Positions 10,099 through 21,895 of a DNA stretch of 64,000 nucleotides are shown here, in pieces. Source of the stretch: Dioscorea cayenensis subsp. rotundata (lineage: Eukaryota > Streptophyta > Magnoliopsida > Dioscoreales > Dioscoreaceae); contig NC_052482.1 of the NCBI RefSeq assembly GCF_009730915.1, positions 4,737,766 to 4,801,765 on the forward strand, read 5' to 3'. Each line of letters starts with the position of its first letter. Position 1 is the stretch's first letter. A program made the translations under genes and the position numbers. Below the pieces are notes generated by a model that saw only the letters and a program-made list of their open reading frames with translations, did no database searches and was not told where the DNA came from.

Positions 10099-11946
10099 AC
10101 GGCATCAGATTAATACTTGCTCCAAGGTCAGAAAGAGCCTTCTCATCAACAAAACCCCCAATTATGCACGGAACGATAAAGCCCCTAGATCTTTCTCCTC
10201 CTTGGGGAGTTTGTTAAACAGCAAAGCAAAATACACCTCATTGATTATCACATAAGACATGTCCTCTACCTTCCTTTTGTTGGTGGGTAGTTCCTTCAAG
10301 AATTTAGCATATCTCAGCATTTTTTGCAAGATTTTCTACAAATGGGACTTTAATGTGCAAAGTCTTAAACATGTCGAGGAACTTTTTGTACTGATCATCT
10401 TGTTGGTCTTTCCTTACCTTTGAACGGAATGGAGGTTTCTGTTGATACTCTGGAATTAAAGTTTTATCCCTTGTAGTGTTATCCATGTCAGTGGTCACAA
10501 TGGGTTTAGCAAATTCTGGTTCAGGCTCTCTTGTTGGTCTTTCCTTCTCGACAGTGTTTTGAAGCTAGTTCCTACTTCTTAAAGTCACGCCCTTCAACGA
10601 TTCCTTGATTAGCCACAGTGTTGCTCGGGAGGGTCCCTGGTAGTCTCTCTTCTAGTCACGTGGATATTTGAGCTACTTCATGCTCCAAGTTCCTCACAGT
10701 TACATTGGTGTGTCTAATAATCTCTTCATGACCGGCGAATCAAGTCTCAATACTCTTGATTAATCAGGTATTTAAACCTGTGAGATCATTAGAAGACTCT
10801 AAAGAGGATGAAGGTTACGATTGTTGTGTAACTTGAGGTGGAGGCTTGTATTGCTGCTAATGCTGTGTCAACTGACCGTATCCTGGATGACTCCAAGAAA
10901 AATTTGGGTGATTTCTCCATCCAGCATTATATGTGTTGCTATATGGGTTGTTCCGATAATAACAGTTCTAACCAAGAAAATCCACCTGTTCAATCTTTTC
11001 AGCACTTGCATCAAGAGAAGAAAAAAAAACTTGGATCACATAAGTGGCAAGAATTATCATGAATGGGTCCTGAGCTTGAAAACGGAGATTGCATGTTGTC
11101 TAACCTCTTTGTTATTGCTTCAACCTGTGCTGCAAGAGTCATGATGACATCCACTTGATAGATATCGATAAACTTCACCGGTTTGTTTCTCTCTGAACTC
11201 CATTGATACCCATTTTTTTCCATCTCTTCAATCATCTTTTGTGCATCACCAGGTTTTTTGTTACACAATGAACCTCTAGCGGCTGCATCAAGAATGTGTT
11301 TGGTCGAAGCATTCAACCAATTGTAGAAGATTTGGATTTGCATATATTAAATAATTTCGTGCTGCAGGTATTTTCTTAGCATATCCTTATACCTTTCTCA
11401 TGTATCGTATAATGATTCAGACTCCAATTGAAGAAAAGAAGAGATATCACTTCTGACTTTGGTGATCTTAGCAGGAGGAAAGTATCTAGCAACAAATGCC
11501 TCGGAAGTCTGCTTCCATGTAGTGAGAGACCCAAGTAACAAGGAATTTAGTAAATGCTTGGCTCTTCGTCGCAATGTGAATTGAAAGAGTTACAGACAAA
11601 TAGCCCTCATATAAACATTGCTTGTCTTGTAAGTGTCACAGATTTCCAAGAAATTTATGAGGTGCTAATATGGAACTTCATCCTGAAATCCATCGAATTA
11701 ACATATCTATTGCACCAATTTAATGAAACATGAGGACGAATAATACTGGAACTGACCGCCTCAAGATTTGGCCATGCAAAATCTGAGGTACTCCTCCTGA
11801 CCCACTTCCACACTAATCTCAACAAATCCTGTCTCACTGTAATTGATCTGACGAATTCTTCTTGTGAATATTCTTTCTAGTTCTGGATCAGGATTAGCTA
11901 GCGGGGTACACTTGTTACCATGGGTCATGCAATTATGCATACACAT
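10099..11946 (-). pseudogene. Element B gag-protease pseudogene, N-terminal part (copy 1)
   Basis: On the minus strand from about 11946 it encodes degenerate Athila gag: a start region with DPELERIFTRRIRQ, then near 11343-11011 the segment FYNWLNASTKHILDAAARGSL and IEEMEKNGYQWSSERN, and at 10498-10304 the protease linker (QQDDQYKKFLDMFKTLHIKVPFVE in the frame, split here only for description). Many stops and frameshifts are present. One extra T in a T run at about 10319 truncates this copy's reading frame compared with 31860-31525. The gene is cut at 10098 by the family-B LTR. Confidence 0.75.
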
Positions 11947-12099
11947 ACAAAATAGAACGATATAAGCTCAACGAAACTTGAAGCAAAGCAAAGAAAAGTA
12001 AAATACAATAAAGAATATCAAGGCAAGAAAATATATGCAAATATACACAATATAAACATAATAGAACACTAGATTATAAGCTTCCTTCATAGTTTTCTA

Positions 12100-12117
12100 T
12101 CCCTAGCAATGGTGCCA
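12100..12117 (-). other. Primer binding site, tRNA-Asp type (copy 1)
   Basis: On the minus strand TGGCACCATTGCTAGGGA lies 6 bases after the LTR end. It differs at three places, all transitions, from TGGCGCCGTTGCCGGGGA of element E. Confidence 0.8.
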
Positions 12118-12123
12118 AAAACT

Positions 12124-13323
12124 TGATGTGTTCTTCGCAAGTGCACGGGTCACACACAAGTAATATAGTGATATCCGTTAGGGGTATGGTTGTCAAACAA
12201 TAGGGACTGGACTAAAAATACTCACTCAACACTGATCTTTAGTAAACAATAGATTAGTGACAAGATTACTTTAAACTAAATTAGACAATAAAGAGATAAA
12301 AGAAAAGGGGAAAGATGAAGGTATAGGGCAATTGGATTGAGTGTCAACAGTAAGAGAACAATGCCCTGAGATGTTTCCTAAGCACTTTGTGATGCTCACT
12401 CACTCTCAAGGTTTACCGGTACATTCTCAGGCTCTAGTGTGTGATCAAAAGTAATATTCCATTTAAAGCTCTCAAATAAGTTGAGTTTTGCAAAGATAAC
12501 TATGGATTTAAACAAACCTTGACTCCTTCTTTTATGTAGGCCATTCCCTAAGGCAATGACAGCTATGACAATCCACCATTAAGTTTTATCTAGGCAACTA
12601 CGCAAATCAAGCACTTCAAATTTTGCAATATAAGATATAACATAAGAACCAAAAGAACTCTCTCCTTGACGCCTTAGAAAGTGTTGATATGCTTGATCTT
12701 CACTCTCATCAATGTCCTCCCGATGGAGAAGTAGATCCCCAAACAAAGATAAATAGCAAACCCTAATACTGGAGGTAAAAATAGGGGATTTGGGCTTGAT
12801 ACAGTCTACGCACGGGCATGTCCAGACTGAGTCATGTCGAGGGAGAACTGAGTGAAATTGAGCATCTCTGCCTGGAAAATTCAGTGGAAGGGACACGGTC
12901 GTGTCTTGACCATGCAGTGATGTCAGACAATTGTGTCAGGAGCACCTAGCGCGTGTCACCTATTCTTCAATAAAATCGTCAATGGCCTGGGTTTTTTAGA
13001 AATAAAGACATGATCGTATCCTAACCATGTCAGCCTTGGAAGTACCCTTCTATACAGACTTCTTGGTGGATCAACGACAGGCCGATATTTTTAGTAGGTG
13101 TGACACGAGCGTGTCCAGCCCGTGTCCAGCTTGAGTACCTAAACTTTTCTTGAATATTTTCTTGTTCTCTTCCCAATTTCACTCCAAATTGTACTGAGCC
13201 CCCTATTTCTACACATATAACAAAAATACCCACAATAGCACTGCTCGTGTATAAAATTAAACTTGAGAACAAGTAAAATGATAGATTTAGGCATGAAAAT
13301 ATGTATGCAAAGTGCACTCATCA
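12124..13323 (-). repeat. Element B 5' LTR, 1.2 kb (copy 1)
   Basis: Complete LTR with inverted ends TGATG/CATCA (minus-strand start at 13323). Its U3 carries two perfect palindromes, GACACGAGCGTGTC (13102-13115) and GACACGGTCGTGTC (12892-12905), plus weaker ones such as GACACAATTGTC. These match in flavour the TGACACGATCATGTCA array inside element B (27905-28640). It has inserted into an older minus-strand gag gene. Confidence 0.85.
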
Positions 13324-13839
13324 AATTTCCCCGGAAGGAAATACCTTGCAATCAAAGCTTCTACCATTTCATTCATATTGTGATGGAAGCTCTTGGCAAT
13401 AAATGGAGCCACTGTTTGGCTGTTCCATTCAATGAGAATGCAAAGCCCTCAAGCAAATTGCATAATCCATAACCAAATTAATTTTAAGCTTGTTGCACAC
13501 TTCAAGGAAGTTCTTAATATGTTTGTTTGGGTCTATATCAGCTAATCTATTAAACTATGTAGACTACTGAACCATCTGAATGAAACCTAGCTTCAACTCA
13601 AAATTATGGGCTATAACCAGTGGCCTAACAATGCTTGACTATGTCCCATGAACTGTAGGTTGAGCAAAATCTGAATGTGCTCACTTCTACCCCTCTTGTT
13701 CAGTCATATTTTAAGATTCTTTAACTTGTATTTTAGTTTGGAAATTCTGTTCTTGTGTTGTTTCCTTGTCTCTTCTATGTAATTTGAGCTCAATTCTAGG
13801 ATCTTTTTCAACCAATGTTGAAGGATTCCTTGGAGTCAT
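13324..13839 (-). pseudogene. Gag N-terminal fragment of an older element (copy 1)
   Basis: From the ATG at 13839 the minus strand encodes a gag start (TPRNPSTLVEKDPRIELK) and later NRLADIDPNKHIKNFLEVCNKLKIN, a recognisable Athila gag segment. Several stops are present. Element B's 5' LTR cuts it at 13323. Upstream (13840-13894) it leads directly to an LTR end with no recognisable PBS. Confidence 0.65.
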
Positions 13840-13894
13840 AACCTATAGCTAAAATCAAGAAAATAAACAATGAGAATGACAAAAGAAAGAAGTA

Positions 13895-15567
13895 TGGCAC
13901 ACCCCTTGCGTGTGTGTACCGTAAGTGCACGGTTGTTAAAGTAATAAAGTACCCAATGGGATGGTAGACGAATCCACAGGGAATGGATGTCTAGAAATAA
14001 GAAATATTGCTACTTAGCTAATAGTGCAAATCAATTGATGATCGTTGACACATCCTTTGCATGTGTGTTCCATAAGTGCACGGGTTGTCGAAGTAATATA
14101 GTACCCATTGGGTGGATAGTTAAATACACAGGTAATAGATGTCTAGAAACAAGAAGTATTGCTACTAAGCTGGAGTGAAAATTGATTGGTGATTGTAAAT
14201 CAAACAATTAATAAAAATAAAATGAAAGGCAAGGAAAAAGAGTGTAAACAAGAGTAATTCGAGAGAGTAACCAATGATAAAATAGGGTACTTTGACAATG
14301 CTCACCCTGAGACTATTGTTTCAATTGCAAGCCAATATTATGCCTCCTACTTGAAGTTTAAAGAGTCATGGAAATCCAAAGATACATGGTCCCAAACCTA
14401 AGGTAAATCGTGAATAGGCCTCTACAATATGCCTCGACGGAAACAGTTACTCTCAACACCTCACACTGTGTGGGACTGCTTGAAGCTCTAGGGATTCCAA
14501 GTGATGAACCCTATTATCTAATATAGATCAAACCCTTTGGTCTATCTGAAAGATCACTAATCACAATTATGGCCCAAAACTAAAGATTTCTCATTACTTC
14601 ACTCTATCTCTCACCCAATTAAGCCCAGTGGAAAAGATCTAATAGCACTTCACTCAATCATGATTGCAAAGAGTCCTTGGAATATAGAGGTAATATAAAT
14701 TATGTCGGAGGGGAAAGAGGATGTTCCACTACCTTTCGACTCACCCTCTCAATCCTCTTTAATCTTGTTAATTCTAACCTAATTAAGTGTTAATCATTCA
14801 CAAGGTTACCAAGATGGATTCTCAACCCTAGCTTCACTCTAAGGAAAAATCACAACAACAAGCACACAATATTGAAATTCAATTTAAACATCAATTAAAG
14901 AAACATAATAGAAATCAATAAAAAAATCATCGTAGGGGTTTACAAGTCCAAGTACCCACCAGGTGTTTAGCTCTCCATGGAGCAATACAAAAAGCAAAGA
15001 TAAATCAAAAAGTGAATGCAAAAATCAACATAAAGATAACCCCTTACTTTCTGTGGTGATGGTCTTGAGGAGCCCCTTCTTCTTCTCCAAAGATTACTTT
15101 GTCGAGTCTAGGACACACCTCGCCAAATCAAAGCCATCGAAAGCTACCTCAATAACTCTCCTATGAAGGAAATTGATGTTGAATGCCATAGAAATGCTCC
15201 AAAATCCCAGCTAATACCTCTCCAAGCCCTAGCCGCACTTTCTTCAAAAGATAGGCAAAAGATCTCCAAAATAATATCTTGAAGTGGTATTTAAAAGGCA
15301 GAAATCGGGATTTTACAAGCCCCTTTTGAAATTCCACATGGGGATGTGAATTTCCAGGCTTCTTATTTCATACGCGCTGTGAACAATAACTTCTACAATG
15401 ATTTGGTACAATAAACTTAATAATACTTATACTTAAGATTTCATTTTCTTTATCGAGGATGCATGGTTACAGTATTTTTGCAGACTTTTGCTACAGTAAA
15501 TTGTTACAGAAGAAAACAGAGTAAGCAAGAGTAATCGGAAGAGATAATCAATTGTAAAGTTGGGTAC
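13895..15567 (-). repeat. LTR family J with a duplicated end (copy 1)
   Basis: A minus-strand LTR of the older gag fragment. The terminal ~150 bases occur twice: TGGCACACCCCTTGCG at 13895 and again TGACACATCCTTTGC at 14046, each followed by the same GTGCACGG and AATCCACAGG-like blocks in diverged form. A palindrome (CCACATGGGGATGTG, 15334-15348) lies just upstream, on the minus strand, of a TTTAAATA box (about 15290). The final part, about 15510-15567, resembles a second, partial LTR start and is cut by the next element. Confidence 0.65.
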
Positions 15568-16108
15568 TGATAACGTCTAAATGTATATATTTTACATGTA
15601 TTTATTGTGTATGAATTGTGTAGTTTATTGAGCAATCGACGCCCTTTTATGGCTTAATTGTTTAATTTCATCTTATGGGTACAAAGGAAGCCTAGGTGAG
15701 CTCAACGATGCAATTTGAGAAGAAATCAACATTGAAAATAGTGTTTTAGGGCCCGGGCATGGTATTAACACTATAGTAGTATGAAGCATGAAGACTTTAT
15801 AAAAATCCTAAGTCTGGAAATCCTTACGTGCAACCTCATAGCTGTGAAGTCAACCGCGAGTAATTCAGAGTGCTTCAGTACTGCAGCAGATGTAATGTAG
15901 TTGTATTATAGCAACTTAATGATTTTTTGTCCTATTTCTTGAGCGACTTCACAACCAGTATTATGATCGTAACGCCATCCTTAATCCATCTAGAGAGTTC
16001 TTTTTAAAGAAGGTTAGGGCATCATCTTTGATGACTTTTGGTCACCATTCTCCACCATCATCATCAAGGGCTTCAAGGCTACAGGAGAAGGTGCCAATTG
16101 CTTTTGTG
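15568..16108 (+). repeat. LTR family K fragment (copy 1)
   Basis: Begins TGATAACGTCTAAATGTATATATTTT, similar to the LTR of element F (57206, TGATAAACGCCTAAATG). It contains a GGGCCCGGGC block and ends in the middle of the LTR near 16108. No PBS or coding region follows. Confidence 0.6.
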
Positions 16109-16341
16109 TTAGTAATACGAAGTAATATTTTCTTATGATGAGCATTACTTTTCTCAGATTCTATTGCTAATACATGTGTATTTGTGTTCTTTTGTGCATG
16201 TAGAGTTGTGGAGACAAATATAGATGAAAAAATCCAAAGTAGATTTTGACTGCACTTATATGATTAAATCTTGTAGTGAACAAATGAGAACACACAAGTT
16301 GTGCTTAATGACATGTGAGTGTGTGCAAACCTCCATGGTTT
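16109..16341 (+). repeat. Family-A-like LTR fragment (copy 1)
   Basis: Matches the region just inside the start of family-A/H LTRs (ATGAGCATTACTTTTCTC, then TGTGTTCTTTTGTGCATGTAG). Both ends are truncated. Confidence 0.5.
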
Positions 16342-17134
16342 TGACAACACCCCTTTCATTTGACCCACAAGTGTATGGGTTTGTCGAAGTAATAAATCCC
16401 AAGTGAGTGTGGTATCGTATCCATATGGAGTAGGGAATAAAATTACTAAAATTACTACTTAACTAAGTGAAGATGAATAATGATTGTGTTGATAAAGTGT
16501 AATGCAAGCAGAAACAAAAGAAACAAGAATGAGAGGCCCAAGTAATTGAGAGGAAAGGAAATTGATTGAAGTGGGGTACTCGGACGATGCTCCCCCTAGG
16601 ACTAATGTCTCAAGTGCAAGACCTAATTTTATGGTTCCTAACTAATGCTTAATGAGTTGTGGAAATCCAAAAGTACACAGTCCCAAATCTAAAGTGAACC
16701 ATGATTAACTCTGTACTATTTCCTGCGGAGAAATCGCTCAGTCTCATCACCTCACACTATGGAAAGTTGCATGGAGTTCTAGGGATTCCAAGTGATAAAC
16801 ACTATTCCTATATGTAGATCTAACCTTTCGGTCCAGGCGAAAGACCCTTAGTTACAATTAAGCCCCGGATACTAAAGTCACTTCAACGCTTTACTCTGTT
16901 GCTCGCGCAACTAAGCCTTAATGGAGTTTATCCTTTAGTTCTTCAGTCTATTATAACTGTATAAAACTCTAGAAATTTGAGGAAGGATAAATCACACTGG
17001 AGGGGAAATTGGACGCTCTGCTGCCTTTTGACTCATCCTCTCAACCCTCTCCAATCTAGCTTTGTCTAACCCTCATGGCGTGTCACCCATCCATAAAGGT
17101 TACCAAGACGAACTCTCAACCCTATTGTCAGTCT
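16342..17134 (-). repeat. LTR family L, truncated (copy 1)
   Basis: Minus-strand LTR beginning TGACAACACC, diverged from family A (shared CACAAGTGTATGGGTTTGTCGAAG-type terminus). It is cut at 17134 by a deletion joining it to family-A LTR sequence; the undeleted arrangement is seen at 37759-39175. Confidence 0.65.
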
Positions 17135-17953
17135 AAAGAAGTAAGTGATCCACGACGTGAACGTGTGCCTGTTTGCGTTACCCCAATGAAAGTATGGAAT
17201 TGGGAAGCTATTCAGGTCGAATACTGTAGCAGAGACTGTAGCGTATACTATAGCAAAACTGTTCACAGCCGGCCGAGAAACTAGAGAAACAGAGAATCCA
17301 CACGGGCGTGTGGAAATTATCCACGCCTGTGTGGAAATTTCGCACGGGCGCGTGGGGCATCCACGCCGGTGTAGTCGCCCGATTCTAGCCATATTTAAAG
17401 CCGATTCAGCCCCGATTTTGGTATTCTTTTCTCCATCTTTTCCCAAACTTGCGAGAGGGCTTCGGCTACGGTTTTGAGGGGTATTGGCCAAGGTTTTGGA
17501 GAAGTTCTAAGGATCCGACATCGTCATTCATTAGGAAGAAGGTTGGTAGGGTAGCTTTCGTCGAGGCGTATCCTATACCGGATGAGGGAATCCTTGGACG
17601 ACGAGTAGAGGACTTTTCACAAGACCATTGACACGACCATCGAGGGGGTTTCTTTATGGATTCATTGCTTTTACATTCTATTTCTTTGAATGTACTTAGC
17701 TCCATGGAAAGCTAAACTCCTAGTGGGTACTTGGATGATTGTGAACCCTAGGATGTATTCGTTTCATTGAACTTCTTTATTATGCTGTCAAATAATTGAT
17801 GTGTATTGTGAGTTTCAACCTTGAATGCTTGATTGTATGAACATTTCCCCTAGAGTGACACTAGGGTTGAGAGTTCTTGTTGGTAACTTGTGAGTGAGTG
17901 ACACACCACGAGCGTTAGACAAAGCTAGGTTGGAGAGGGTTGAGAGGGTGAGT
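17135..17953 (+). repeat. Family-A LTR fragment equal to D's 5' LTR (copy 1)
   Basis: Nearly identical to 39176-39993. The LTR start is missing because of the 624-base deletion. The palindromes (17298-17375) and the TATA-like TATTTAAA (17392-17399) are kept. It ends at GGTGAGT, where the duplication stops. Confidence 0.8.
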
Positions 17954-19289
17954 GAGTGACACACTCGGAGGAGAGATAAGATAACCTCTCAACCTCACCT
18001 AATTATAGACCTAACCCTTTGGTCCAAGCGGAAGGTCCCTAGCCACAATTAAGAACTAGATACTAAGATCGCCTCAACACTTCACTCCGTTGCACGTGCA
18101 ACTAAGCCCCAGCGGAGGTTCATCCCATAGACCATTCACTCTATTATGGCCGCAAAGAACTCGAGGAACGGAGGTAGAATCTATCACATCGGAGAGAAAA
18201 CGAGACTCTCCGGTACCTCTCGACTCACCCTCTCAACCGTCTCCAACATAGCTTTGTCTAACGCTCGTGGTGTGTCACTCACTCACAAGGTTACCAACAA
18301 AAACTGTCAACCCTAGTGTCACTCACTCTAGAGATTCAATGAAATGAATACATCCTAGGGTTCACAAATACCCAAGTACCCACTAGGGGTTTAGCTCTCC
18401 ATGGAGCTAAATACAATCAAAGAAATAGAATGTAAAAGCAATGAATCCATAGAAAAACCCCCTCGATGGTCGTGTCGACGATCTTGTGGAAAGTCCTCTA
18501 CTCGCCGTCCAAGGATTCCCTCGTCCGTTATAGGATACGCCTCGATGGAAGCTCCCCTACCAACCTTCTTCCTAAGGAATAACAATGTTGGAGCCGTAGA
18601 ACTTCTCCAAAACATTGGCCAATACCCCTCAAAACATTAGCCGAAGCCCTCTCGCAAGTTGGGGAAAAGATGGAGAAAAGAATAGAAAACTCGCTGCTGA
18701 ATGGCTTTAAATAAGGTTGAAATCGGACGACTACACGGGCGTGGATAATTTCCACACGCCCGTGTGGATTCTTCTTTCTGTTTTCTCGGCCGGCTGTAAA
18801 CATTGCTGCTACAGTATTTTGTCACAGAGTTTCTGCAGTGCTCTACTACAATACCGCCTGAATAGCTTCCCAAATCCATACTTTCATCGGGGTAACGCAA
18901 ATGGGCACACGTTCATGTCGTGGATCACTTATTTCTTCAATGATGGGTAAGTTGGTGGAGCTCTTGTTCTATGTGCATAAGTCAGAATGCTCGAGTGTGA
19001 CTGCCTTTGTGCCCCTCCAAATGGATGTACCCACTCGAATACGAGGAGGTTGTCACACACTCTAGTATCTCACACCTGACCTATGTCTTCGCATTTGAAC
19101 CTTAGCAAGATTTCTTCCAAAATCGGTGCATTATGATCCACATTGGCTTTTTTCCTTCATACTCAGCCTCACAACCCTACCTGCACAAAAGTAACATAAA
19201 TACACACATATTAGTGTAAAAACCCGAGAAAAGTAATGCTCAACATAAAGAATGAACACTTCGCATTCATATCGCATAAGCACTTATCA
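17954..19289 (-). repeat. Family-A LTR inserted in inverted orientation, end deleted
   Basis: A minus-strand LTR ending CACTTATCA at 19289. Its first several hundred bases are missing: sequence jumps from GAGTGACACAC to CGGAGGAGAG near 17966. It belongs to the same subfamily as the A2 LTRs. It interrupts a plus-strand family-A LTR: GTGACACAC occurs on both sides (17956-17964 and 19290-19298). A palindrome of the CACACGGGCG type is at about 18731-18765. Confidence 0.7.
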
Positions 19290-19806
19290 GTGACACACCA
19301 CGAGCGTTAGACAAATCTAGGTTGGAGAGGGTTGAGAGGGTGAGTCAAGAGGTACAGGAGCATCCCCTTTCCCCTCTGGCGTGATAGATTCTACTTCCAT
19401 TCCTCTAGTTCTTTGCGGCCATAATAGAGTGAATGATCTAAGGGATGAACCTCCGCTGGGGCTTAGTTGCACGTGCAACGGAGTGAAGTGTTGAGGTGAT
19501 CTTACTATCTAGGGCTTAATCATGGTTAGGGACCTTCCACCTGGACCAAAGGGTTAGGTCTATAATTAGGAAGAGATTTATTATATGGAATCCCTAGAGC
19601 TCATTGCAACTCTATGAGAGTGCGAGGTATTGAGATTGTTCGATTTCTCCTCCGGGACATGTATAGAGTTAGGCATAGTTGACCTTAGGTTTCGGACTAT
19701 GCATTTAAGGATTTCCACGACTCACTATTGCATTGATTAGGAAGCATAATAGAGGGTTCTTGCACTTGAAGCGATTATCCTAGGCGGAACATCATCCGAG
19801 TACACT
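19290..19806 (+). repeat. 5' LTR remnant of element A3
   Basis: Plus-strand family-A LTR from its middle (GTGACACACCACGAGCG) to near its end. It shares small variants (ACAAATCTAGG, TTAATC-TGGTTAGGG) with the LTR at 21896-23737 but not with D's LTR, so it is probably that element's other LTR. Its last part and the PBS are deleted at about 19806. Confidence 0.65.
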
Positions 19807-20597
19807 TTCTTATTCTTCCATCATTCTCATTTGTTTTCTTTTGTCATGTCTTACTTTTTTTTGCAAGGATTTTAAATGATGATTGACCCAGTCGTTGCTC
19901 TATATTTGCAGGTCAAAGCTCTCAGTAAAAAAGTTGATAGAATTGTTATTCACAAGAACAAAACATTCCATGTTACAACGCATATCATCCAACTAAAGTG
20001 GGCTACCCAAACGTATTATGGGATAATGGTGAACAACATTGGGAGGCACCTCAAGAGGAATGTCAAATGGGTGAGATACTCGGAGAGGGTGCATTTTAGT
20101 TACAAAGAGTATTAGCTAACTTTATTGAAGCAACCGATGTCTGCGTCCAAAATATTGAGACCACATGAAGATGCCATGAAGCCTCCTATAAAAACCTTGA
20201 GCATCAACTAGGAGGGATACTTGACACACTCTCCAGGGAACAACAAGTATTTGAGCAAGCAATTCAAGTTCCTTATAGAGAAGATGTGGTAGTGAATGAC
20301 AATGAAGAAGTGGGGCGGAACGAGTATGATGTCATTGAGATTGAGAGGATACAAGAAGAACCGTTCATTCAATGTGATAATTGTTTGAGTGGACAGTATG
20401 TTTGTGAGCAAGAAATGGTGCAAGGAGAGTTGGTGAAGACATATTGCTTTCAAGTTGAAATGGAAGAAGACATAAATACTAAGGTAATGGAGCAAGCATC
20501 TCTCTTTGGGATTAATCTTCATTTATTTTGCAGCACCAGCGTCGTCTTCACTAGCAGGGGAAACAGATGTACTAGCTATTGACACCGACACTTGAGG
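19807..20597 (+). pseudogene. Fused gag C-terminus and ATHILA ORF tail (A3)
   Basis: Degenerate codons resemble the gag C-terminal region of Athila elements: VKALSKKVDRI near 19915, then LANFIEATDVCVQNIE and a coiled-coil-like stretch around 20110-20260. An acidic open frame follows at 20286-20520. The last 67 bases (20531-20597) encode an acidic tail ending TDT, equal to the end of the ATHILA ORF at 47450. Everything between gag and that tail is missing. It is non-functional. Confidence 0.5.
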
Positions 20598-21895
20598 CAT
20601 CTTTACCTTCTCTGTTCTTATTTTCCGCATTTTATTTTCTGCATTTTATTTTAGACTTGTATACTTAGAAAGGATTTTCCTTCTGAGTTTATTTTCATTT
20701 TGTTGTCTCGAGTTGTATTCATTGCTCTATCTTTTGTATACTCAAGTTGTTTTTTATTTTATTGAGCTTCACTGAACCCCCTCATGTATGTGTGCAGATG
20801 GTCTTGTCATCATAGGAATTGAGACTTTGTCATGGGCAGCAAAGGTGCTTCGGCACTTGCCCGCGTGAGCTTCACAACGCATCAGAACATTACGCCCAAG
20901 GACTTAGCTCCATCAAATGCAACACTAAGAGTTAGGGGAGTATTGTTTTGATTGCTTCTCCTGCATATATTCTTCATTGATATACATTATGAGTGAGCTT
21001 GCATGTGTACATTGAGGACAATATACAACTTAAGTGTTGGGGGGGAGGAGTTTTATAGTGCACACATCGTTTCTATTGTTCTTGATTGATATATGCTCAC
21101 ATAGGCAATGGCGGTTCACCCTAGTTGCATTGATTGTATTCCTGAGTTTAAGAGAATTTTTAACATTGAATGTTTTCATGCTCTAGTTCTTGCTTGAATT
21201 TCTAGGAATTTTTACCCGATTTATATTTGTTATACTACTCGCTCTTTAAACTCTATTGGAAACTCAAGTTTGATGTTAAAAGGACTAGTTATAGTTGTTT
21301 CTTGTGCAAATTCTAAAAAAAAAAATGGAAAAGGAAAAGAAAGACCATATTAGTTTTATTGTTTATTTGTATTTGTTTGGTGGAAAGAGCTACCACCTAT
21401 GTAGTATGAAGCTACTCTCATAAGTTGGATACTAGTTATTCCCTAATGAGAGAAAGAGCAATCTCATAGGATGAGTGAAAGCTACCACTCCGATAGAAAG
21501 AGCTACCACCTCGAAAGTGTGAAAGCCACCTTAGCGGCCGCTTTGGAAAGGGCTAGCTTAGAGGATGTGTGAAGCTACTACTATCTTTTAAATTGTCATC
21601 ACTTTTGTAGATAAATAAGTCCCTTGTACTTAGAACTTTGAGGAGTATACCTTGGGTTGTTTTGAGTGAGTTCACACATGTGTACGAATTCGGGTTTGTT
21701 GTCCTTTTTGATTCAAGTATATAGCTAGAGCATTAATTTTTCGTATTTAGTGTTGAAATTTCCCTTTCTTGTAGAATGCTCTCTTTGTATACTTTGGTGA
21801 ACGTAAGACCAAGCACTTTAAATATTTTCATCATCGATGCACAGAATGATTAATTTTTGCTTGAGGACAAGCAAAAGCTTAAGTGTGGGGGAGTT
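20598..21895 (+). other. 3' internal region of A3 with two polypurine tracts
   Basis: Same order as at 4386-5673 but on the plus strand: the GAGCTTCACTGAACCCCCTC signature, polypurine-like tract 1 (21032-21054, a run of G then AGGAG), a block of AAAGAGCTACCACC-type repeats (about 21365-21560), and the terminal tract AAGTGTGGGGGAGTT (21881-21895) against the LTR. No gene is supported. Confidence 0.75.

Larger units (their letters stand above)
8716..17953 (+). repeat. Segmental duplication, copy 1
   Basis: This stretch is nearly identical by eye to 30078-39993, in direct orientation. The offset is 21362 at the left, about 21417 near 16340 and 22040 at the right. It includes parts of at least six different nested elements in the same order, so it is a duplication of genomic DNA and not a transposition. 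Differences include a 624-base deletion in this copy (junction at 17134-17137), a 50-base tandem duplication in the other copy, and scattered substitutions and single-base indels. Both edges fall inside LTRs. Confidence 0.85.

Noticed and set aside
10821..11144. Plus-strand ORFs at 10821-11144 and 32183-32506 that look conserved between two loci.
   Set aside because: They are antisense to the element B gag pseudogene. Their conservation only reflects the segmental duplication.
12100..12117. tRNA gene fragment at sequences complementary to tRNA-Asp.
   Set aside because: Only the 18 bases complementary to the tRNA 3' end are present, directly after LTR ends, as expected for primer binding sites.
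20286..20582. Possible host gene with a cysteine-containing acidic ORF.
   Set aside because: It lies between gag-like sequence and the ATHILA ORF tail in a deleted element, and its end matches that tail.
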